Shown: piece after piece, positions 60,216 through 64,000 of the stretch
Layout of the letters: the number at the start of each line of letters is the position of its first letter
How positions within the stretch are numbered: position 1 is the stretch's first letter
From: Pseudomonadota bacterium
GTDB lineage: Bacteria; Pseudomonadota; Alphaproteobacteria; Acetobacterales; Acetobacteraceae
DNA length: 64,000 nt
Direction: 5' to 3'
Assembly: GCA_021849425.1 (NCBI GenBank)
Contig: JAJZSY010000007.1
Coordinates: 1 to 64,000 of the forward strand
Notes under the pieces: model-generated
The model's database searches: none
Seen by the model: only the letters and a program-made list of their open reading frames with translations
Told to the model about the DNA's origin: nothing
Translations under genes and position numbers: made by a program

Positions 60216-61950
60216 ATCTCGCCACGGCGTAGGCCGGGTTGGGAACCGGACGGCTGGAGGCAAAGGGGGCTGCGAGACCGGTGGGCGTGGCGTGCGGCGC
60301 GGGGCCTGCCGTGCGGAAGTCGGCGACACGGCCGGCGAGGCGGCCGATTTCCTCGCGCAGGGAATGGGTGGCGGCGGAGGTTTGCTCGACCATCGCGGCG
60401 TTCTGCTGCACCGCCTGGTTCATCTGGCTGGTGGCGGTGTTGATTTCGGCGAGGCTGCCGGACTGTTCGGCGGCGGCGCTGGCCATTTCGCCGACCAAGC
60501 CGTGCAGGTCGGTGACATGGCTCAGGATGGTATCGAGCGCGGTGCCGGTTTCGCCGACGAGGTGGACACCGGCGTTGACCTGTTCGGAGGAGCGGGCGAT
60601 GAGCTGCTTGATCGATTTCGCCGCATCCGCCGAACGGTGGGCAAGCGCGCGGACCTCGGTGGCGACGACGGCGAAGCCGCGCCCGGCCTCGCCGGCGCGC
60701 GCGGCCTCGACCCCGGCGTTCAGCGCCAGCAGGTTGGTCTGGAACGCCACTTCGTCGATCAGGCCGATGATCTGGTCGATCTCGCGCGAGGAGGCCTCGA
60801 TCCGGTTCATCGCCGCCACCGCCTCGCCGACGACGGCGTGGGATTTGCGGGCGGCTTCGCTGGTGGCATCGACCGCCCTGGCGGCGCGGGAGGCGGTGTC
60901 CGCGGTGCGGCGGATGCCGGTGGTCACACTGCCGAGCACGGCGGCGGTTTCCTCGAGCGTCGACGCCTGCTGCTCGGTGCGGCGGGCGAGATCGTCGGCG
61001 GCGGTGGCGATTTCGCTGACGCCGAGATTGATCTCGTCGGTGCTCTGGCGCACGCCGGCGATGCTTTCCGACAGGCGGGTGGTGGCAGTGTTGACATCGA
61101 CGCGCAGCTTGTCGAGCGAGGGGATCAGCTCGCGATCGACCGAGGCGGTGAGATCGCCCTGGGCGATGCGCGCGAGGGCCGCGCCGACGCGGCCGACATC
61201 CGCCATTTTCGCGGTGAGATCGACGGCGACCTTGACCACTTTCACCACCCTGCCGGCGGCGTCGAGCACGGGGTTGTAGGTGGCCTGGAACCAGACGGGA
61301 CGGCCGCCCTTGCCGATGCGCTCGAAATCGCCGGTGACGAATTCACCCTGGCGCAGCCGGTCCCAGAACGTGGCGTAGGCCGGGGTCGCGGCATAGGCCG
61401 GGGTGGCGAACATCGCGTGTTTGCGGCCGATCACTTCGTCCCGCGCATAGCCCATCACGCGGAGGAAATTCTCGTTGGCGTCGAGAATCGTGCCATCGGG
61501 CGCGAAGGCGATGACCGACTGCGCGCGGCCGATGGCGGCGAGCAGGCTTTCATTCGCGGCGGCGGCCTGCTTCTCGGCGGTGACATCGAGCGCGAGCTTG
61601 ACGATTTGCGTGACGGTGCCCCTGCGGTCGTGCACGGGGACATAGGAGGCGCGGAGCCAGACATCGGTGCCGCCCTTGCCAGTGCGGCGGAATTCGCCGC
61701 TGCGGAAGCGGCCGGCGCGCAGGTCTTGCCAGAATTCGCCATAGTCGGCGCTGTCACGCTCGGCCGGGGCGACGAGCAGGCGGTGATGGCTGCCGGAGAG
61801 CTCGGCGAGGCTGTAGCCGGTGAGATCGAGGAAGCGTTCGTTGGCATCGAGGATCGTGCCGTCGGGAGTAAAGCTGATGAAGCAGAATGCATCTAAAATT
61901 GAATTTAATATATTGTTTTTTTCGACAATGCGATGGAGACCGAAATGCAC
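60214..61950 (-). CDS. soluble PAS-PAS methyl-accepting chemotaxis protein
   Basis: The 578-residue chemoreceptor has two PAS domains (about 20-125 and 140-245; FTPDGTILDANERFLDLTGYS and FAPDGTILDANENFLRVMGYA, each followed by a PAC-type VWLRASYVPV or VWFQATYNPV). A HAMP-like linker and a coiled-coil signalling domain with the hairpin tip EVAFQTNLLALNAGVEAARAGEAGRGFAVVATEVRALA follow. No transmembrane segment is visible, so it should sense a cytoplasmic or redox/energy signal. A small TPAYAATPAYAT duplication lies in PAS2. The TAG stop is shared with repeat element E. Confidence 0.9.
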   Translation of the reverse strand: MHFGLHRIVEKNNILNSILDAFCFISFTPDGTILDANERFLDLTGYSLAELSGSHHRLLVAPAERDSADYGEFWQDLRAGRFRSGEFRRTGKGGTDVWLRASYVPVHDRRGTVTQIVKLALDVTAEKQAAAANESLLAAIGRAQSVIAFAPDGTILDANENFLRVMGYARDEVIGRKHAMFATPAYAATPAYATFWDRLRQGEFVTGDFERIGKGGRPVWFQATYNPVLDAAGRVVKVVKVAVDLTAKMADVGRVGAALARIAQGDLTASVDRELIPSLDKLRVDVNTATTRLSESIAGVRQSTDEINLGVSEIATAADDLARRTEQQASTLEETAAVLGSVTTGIRRTADTASRAARAVDATSEAARKSHAVVGEAVAAMNRIEASSREIDQIIGLIDEVAFQTNLLALNAGVEAARAGEAGRGFAVVATEVRALAHRSADAAKSIKQLIARSSEQVNAGVHLVGETGTALDTILSHVTDLHGLVGEMASAAAEQSGSLAEINTATSQMNQAVQQNAAMVEQTSAATHSLREEIGRLAGRVADFRTAGPAPHATPTGLAAPFASSRPVPNPAYAVAR

Positions 61951-62209
61951 CTGCGTTCATCCTGCCTGAAGGTTATGGCTTGAAAAGCAGGCATTTTTTT
62001 ACGTGAGGTTTCTGAAGGATTGTTTAACAGCGAAGATTTGTTTCACTCTGTAATACTAATAAGATATGTCTAAAAAATATTCCTTATTTTCCCGGGCGGG
62101 TCGTATCTGCTGGGTGCGCCGTGCGGGGATCGGCACCGCGGACTGGATTTGCGGCCGACGCCTCCCATATCGTGGCGGAACGGGACAGCGCCTGGACAGG
62201 AGACATTCG

Positions 62210-62338
62210 ATGCCTCAAGCCCATCCGCAACATGCGAAATCCGCGAAGCGGTCCGAACTGGTCATGGTGATGCTCATGGGATGCACCAGCGTGATCGGTC
62301 TGCTGCTGTTCGCCTTGTTCCGGCTGCATCGCGGCTGA
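62210..62338 (+). CDS. 42-residue single-pass membrane peptide
   Basis: A small open frame follows ACAGGAG 8 bases upstream. The protein has a polar basic N-terminus (AKSAKRSELV) and one hydrophobic helix (MVMLMGCTSVIGLLLFALF, about 19-37) ending in RLHRG. I do not recognise a family. It is in a 440-base interval between the chemoreceptor and the LysR gene. Hairpin element F starts right after the stop on the opposite orientation. Confidence 0.5.
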   Translation: MPQAHPQHAKSAKRSELVMVMLMGCTSVIGLLLFALFRLHRG

Positions 62339-62381
62339 TTATCAATATCATTGAGCACTACATCCGATCCGGATGGATCGG
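62339..62381 (-). repeat. 3'-hairpin repeat element, partial copy F
   Basis: Read on the minus strand it begins with CCGATCC-ATCC-GGATCGG, then ATGTAGTGCTCA and ATGATATTGATAAT, matching copy E. The AGAGCAC start is lost, and a few bases separate it from the LysR stop at 62390. It lacks the second hairpin. Confidence 0.75.
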
Positions 62382-62389
62382 GTGGCGCT

Positions 62390-63298
62390 TCAGGCGCCGA
62401 AGGTGATGCCCTTGAGCTGGTAGAGCTGCCGAAGCAGGCGGAGGATCAGGTCGACCTCGGACGAGGGATCGTGCCGGCGGGTGCTCATGATGATCGGCGA
62501 GACGGCGGCCGGGGCATCCAGCGGGCGATAGGCGACGTTGTCGCGCCGCAGATGCTGGACGCAGGCGGGGACGATGCACACGCCGCTTTCCGCCGCGACG
62601 AGGCCGAGCGCCGTCTGCAGTTCGCGGACCTCGTGCAGGGCGGCGGGGCGCAGCGCGGCATCGCGGAACAGGGCGAGAACCTGGTCGGCATAGCTCGGCC
62701 GCGGCGCCTTGGGGTAGACGATCAGCGGCTCGGCCTGCAACTGCGCGAGGGTGAGCGCGGTTGACCCGCGGCCGAGCGGGCCGGAGCGCGGCACCGCGAC
62801 GATGAGATTTTCGTTGCGCAGCAGCCGGCGTTCGAGGGCGGGGTCTTCGAACGGGATGCGGCCGAAGCCGACATCGATCCGGCCTTCGCGCAGCGCCTCC
62901 ATCTGTTCGAGCGAGGTAAGTTCCTGCAGCGTCAGCACCACGCCGGGCCGCGCCTCGCGAAAGCGGCGGATGACCTCGGGCAGGTAGCCATAGAGCGTCG
63001 AGGCGACGAAGCCGACGCGCAGGTGGCGCCGCTCGGTCTCGGCGAGGCGCTGCGCCATGGTGCGGATGCCGTCGATCCGTTCGAGCACGTCCACCGCCTG
63101 GTCGAACACCAGCCTGCCGGCCTCGGTGAGGCGGATCGGCCGGCTGCCACGCTCGATCAGCGCGATGCCGAGCTCGTCCTCGAGCTGCTGGATCTGCCGG
63201 CTCAGCGGCGGTTGGGCGATGTTCAGCCGCGCGGCGGCGCGGGTGAAGTTCCGCTCGCGCGCGACTTCGACGAAATAGCGCAGCTGCCGCATCTCCAT
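62390..63298 (-). CDS. benM: BenM/CatM-like LysR regulator
   Basis: The 302-residue protein has a LysR HTH (RQLRYFVEVARERNFTRAAARLNIAQPPLSRQIQQLEDELG, residues 4-44) of the CatM/BenM type and an effector domain for muconate-like ligands. It is divergent from benA. A perfect ATAC-N7-GTAT site lies in the shared control region, directly upstream of its own start, which fits autoregulation and benA activation. Confidence 0.85.
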   Translation of the reverse strand: MEMRQLRYFVEVARERNFTRAAARLNIAQPPLSRQIQQLEDELGIALIERGSRPIRLTEAGRLVFDQAVDVLERIDGIRTMAQRLAETERRHLRVGFVASTLYGYLPEVIRRFREARPGVVLTLQELTSLEQMEALREGRIDVGFGRIPFEDPALERRLLRNENLIVAVPRSGPLGRGSTALTLAQLQAEPLIVYPKAPRPSYADQVLALFRDAALRPAALHEVRELQTALGLVAAESGVCIVPACVQHLRRDNVAYRPLDAPAAVSPIIMSTRRHDPSSEVDLILRLLRQLYQLKGITFGA

Positions 63299-63300
63299 CG

Positions 63301-63315
63301 ATACCTCCAGGGTAT
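63301..63315. promoter_or_regulatory. BenM/CatM-type operator
   Basis: ATAC-CTCCAGG-GTAT (ATAC 63301-63304, GTAT 63312-63315) is an exact match to the BenM/CatM consensus ATAC-N7-GTAT. It lies 3 bases upstream of the LysR ATG and 125 bases before benA. Confidence 0.75.
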
Positions 63316-63440
63316 TGAAGCGACCAATTCAGTCTTGGACGCGCTAGTTATGGCGGGTTTACGCCTTTGCTCAAGAGAAAACCGACCTGCCGGGTATTGC
63401 CCAGATCGATCCGGGCGCCGGCTGCAGCGAGGGACTGGAA

Positions 63441-64000
63441 ATGCACGACAGAGTGATGCGCGCGATCGAGACGGCGCTCGATGACCGGCCGGCGGACGGG
63501 GTGTTCAGGGTCAGCCGCGACATCTTCACCGATCCCGAGATCTTCGAGCTGGAGATGAAGCACATCTTCGAGGGCAACTGGATCTATCTTGCCCATGAAA
63601 GCCAGATCCCGCAGCCGAACGACTATCTGACGCTGCATATGGGCCGCACGCCGGTGGTGATCGCGCGGGACCGCAAGGGCGAGCTGCGCGCCTTCATCAA
63701 TGCGTGCAGCCATCGCGGCGCCATGCTCTGCCGGCACAAGCGGGCCAGCAAGGCGACCTTCACCTGCCCGTTCCATGGCTGGACCTTCAGCAATACCGGC
63801 CGCCTGCTCAAGGTGAAGGACCCCGAGAACGCCGGCTATCCCGAAGGGTTCAACACCGAGGGCTCGCACGATCTCACCCCGGTCGCGCGGTTCGAGTCGT
63901 ATCGCGGCTTCCTGTTCGGCAGCCTGAACCCGGACGTGCAGCCGCTGGCCGTGCATCTCGGCGACGCGGCGCGGATGATCGACCTGATCGTCGACCAGTC
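63441..64000 (+). CDS. benA: benzoate 1,2-dioxygenase alpha subunit (partial, C-terminus off the window)
   Basis: This is the large oxygenase subunit that dihydroxylates benzoate. The visible 186 residues show the N-terminal [24 protein letters not shown] segment and the Rieske motif CSHRGAML-x-C ... [13 protein letters not shown], with Cys/His pairs at about 94-115. [13 protein letters not shown] follows. The sequence matches BenA in nearly every conserved block; anthranilate dioxygenase is the main alternative. GAGGGA lies before the ATG. The catalytic non-heme iron site is beyond the window. Confidence 0.94.
   Translation, partial: MHDRVMRAIETALDDRPADGVFRVSRDIFTDPEIFELEMKHIFEGNWIYLAHESQIPQPNDYLTLHMGRTPVVIARDRKGELRAFINACSHRGAMLCRHKRASKATFTCPFHGWTFSNTGRLLKVKDPENAGYPEGFNTEGSHDLTPVARFESYRGFLFGSLNPDVQPLAVHLGDAARMIDLIVDQ

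Noticed and set aside
61963-62000. Weak hairpin with seven T residues (TGCCTG/CAGGCA) upstream of the chemoreceptor
   Set aside because: The stem has six pairs and a 19-base loop, and no plus-strand gene precedes it.
1-64000. tRNA, rRNA, CRISPR arrays, insertion sequences and prophage genes
   Set aside because: I looked for cloverleaf arms, spaced direct repeats, transposase motifs and phage structural genes and saw none.

Overview
The window is about 70% G+C and comes from an alphaproteobacterium. The gene set, synteny-poor layout and codon bias fit an acidophilic or aerobic member of the Acetobacteraceae close to Acidiphilium. That taxonomic call is inference, because there is no rRNA gene in the window. 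Genes are tightly packed, and the only clearly A+T-rich stretches are a few promoter regions and a patch at about 58.9-59.85 kb.

Layout. (1) 0-14 kb is mostly core metabolism: queE-queD (7-deazaguanine), a sulfotransferase-like gene, intracellular PHB depolymerase, aroE-coaE, a short-chain dehydrogenase, a DsbA-fold isomerase, purU, dnaQ, oligopeptidase B, formate-THF ligase (fhs) and an agmatinase-family ureohydrolase. (2) 14-24.3 kb carries an amidase, a FAH-family protein, a second cis-prenyltransferase, a 2-keto-3-deoxy-arabonate-dehydratase-like enzyme and a czcCBA-type RND efflux operon. Its adaptor gene has an apparent one-base frameshift. (3) 24.4-43.4 kb is a complete type II secretion locus: gspE-F-H-I-J-L-M-C-D-K on the minus strand, gspG and the prepilin peptidase on the plus strand. 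It is framed by two large exported phosphoesterases of the PF04185 type and followed by a TonB-dependent receptor. (4) 43.8-49 kb has acoABC (acetoin cleavage) and a LysR gene divergent from an auxin-efflux-type carrier. (5) 49-58.7 kb is a carbon-phosphorus lyase cluster (phnGHIJKLM, DUF1045, phnN, phnF, a hexapeptide acyltransferase) plus an MFS transporter that resembles phosphate:H+ symporters. (6) 58.8-64 kb holds an OmpR-type regulator with a degenerate receiver, a soluble PAS-PAS chemoreceptor, a 42-residue membrane peptide, and a benM-like LysR gene divergent from benA, which is cut by the window end.

How it works together. Exported phosphoesterases, their likely secretion machine, a TonB receptor, the C-P lyase pathway and a phosphate-type transporter all lie within about 34 kb. 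The simplest reading is a phosphorus-scavenging region, though phosphate control itself is not proven by the sequence. Two operator-like sites matching the HutC/PhnF consensus GTnTAnAC lie upstream of phnG and of the MFS gene, which links those two units. No phosphonate ABC transporter (phnCDE) is present, so the MFS protein is a candidate importer.

The most unusual feature is a family of six intergenic hairpin elements (core TCCGATCC-N4-GGATCGGA, flanked by AGAGCAC/GTGCTCT). All six sit directly 3' of a stop codon and in the same orientation as the gene they follow. In three cases the element supplies bases of the TAG stop codon itself.
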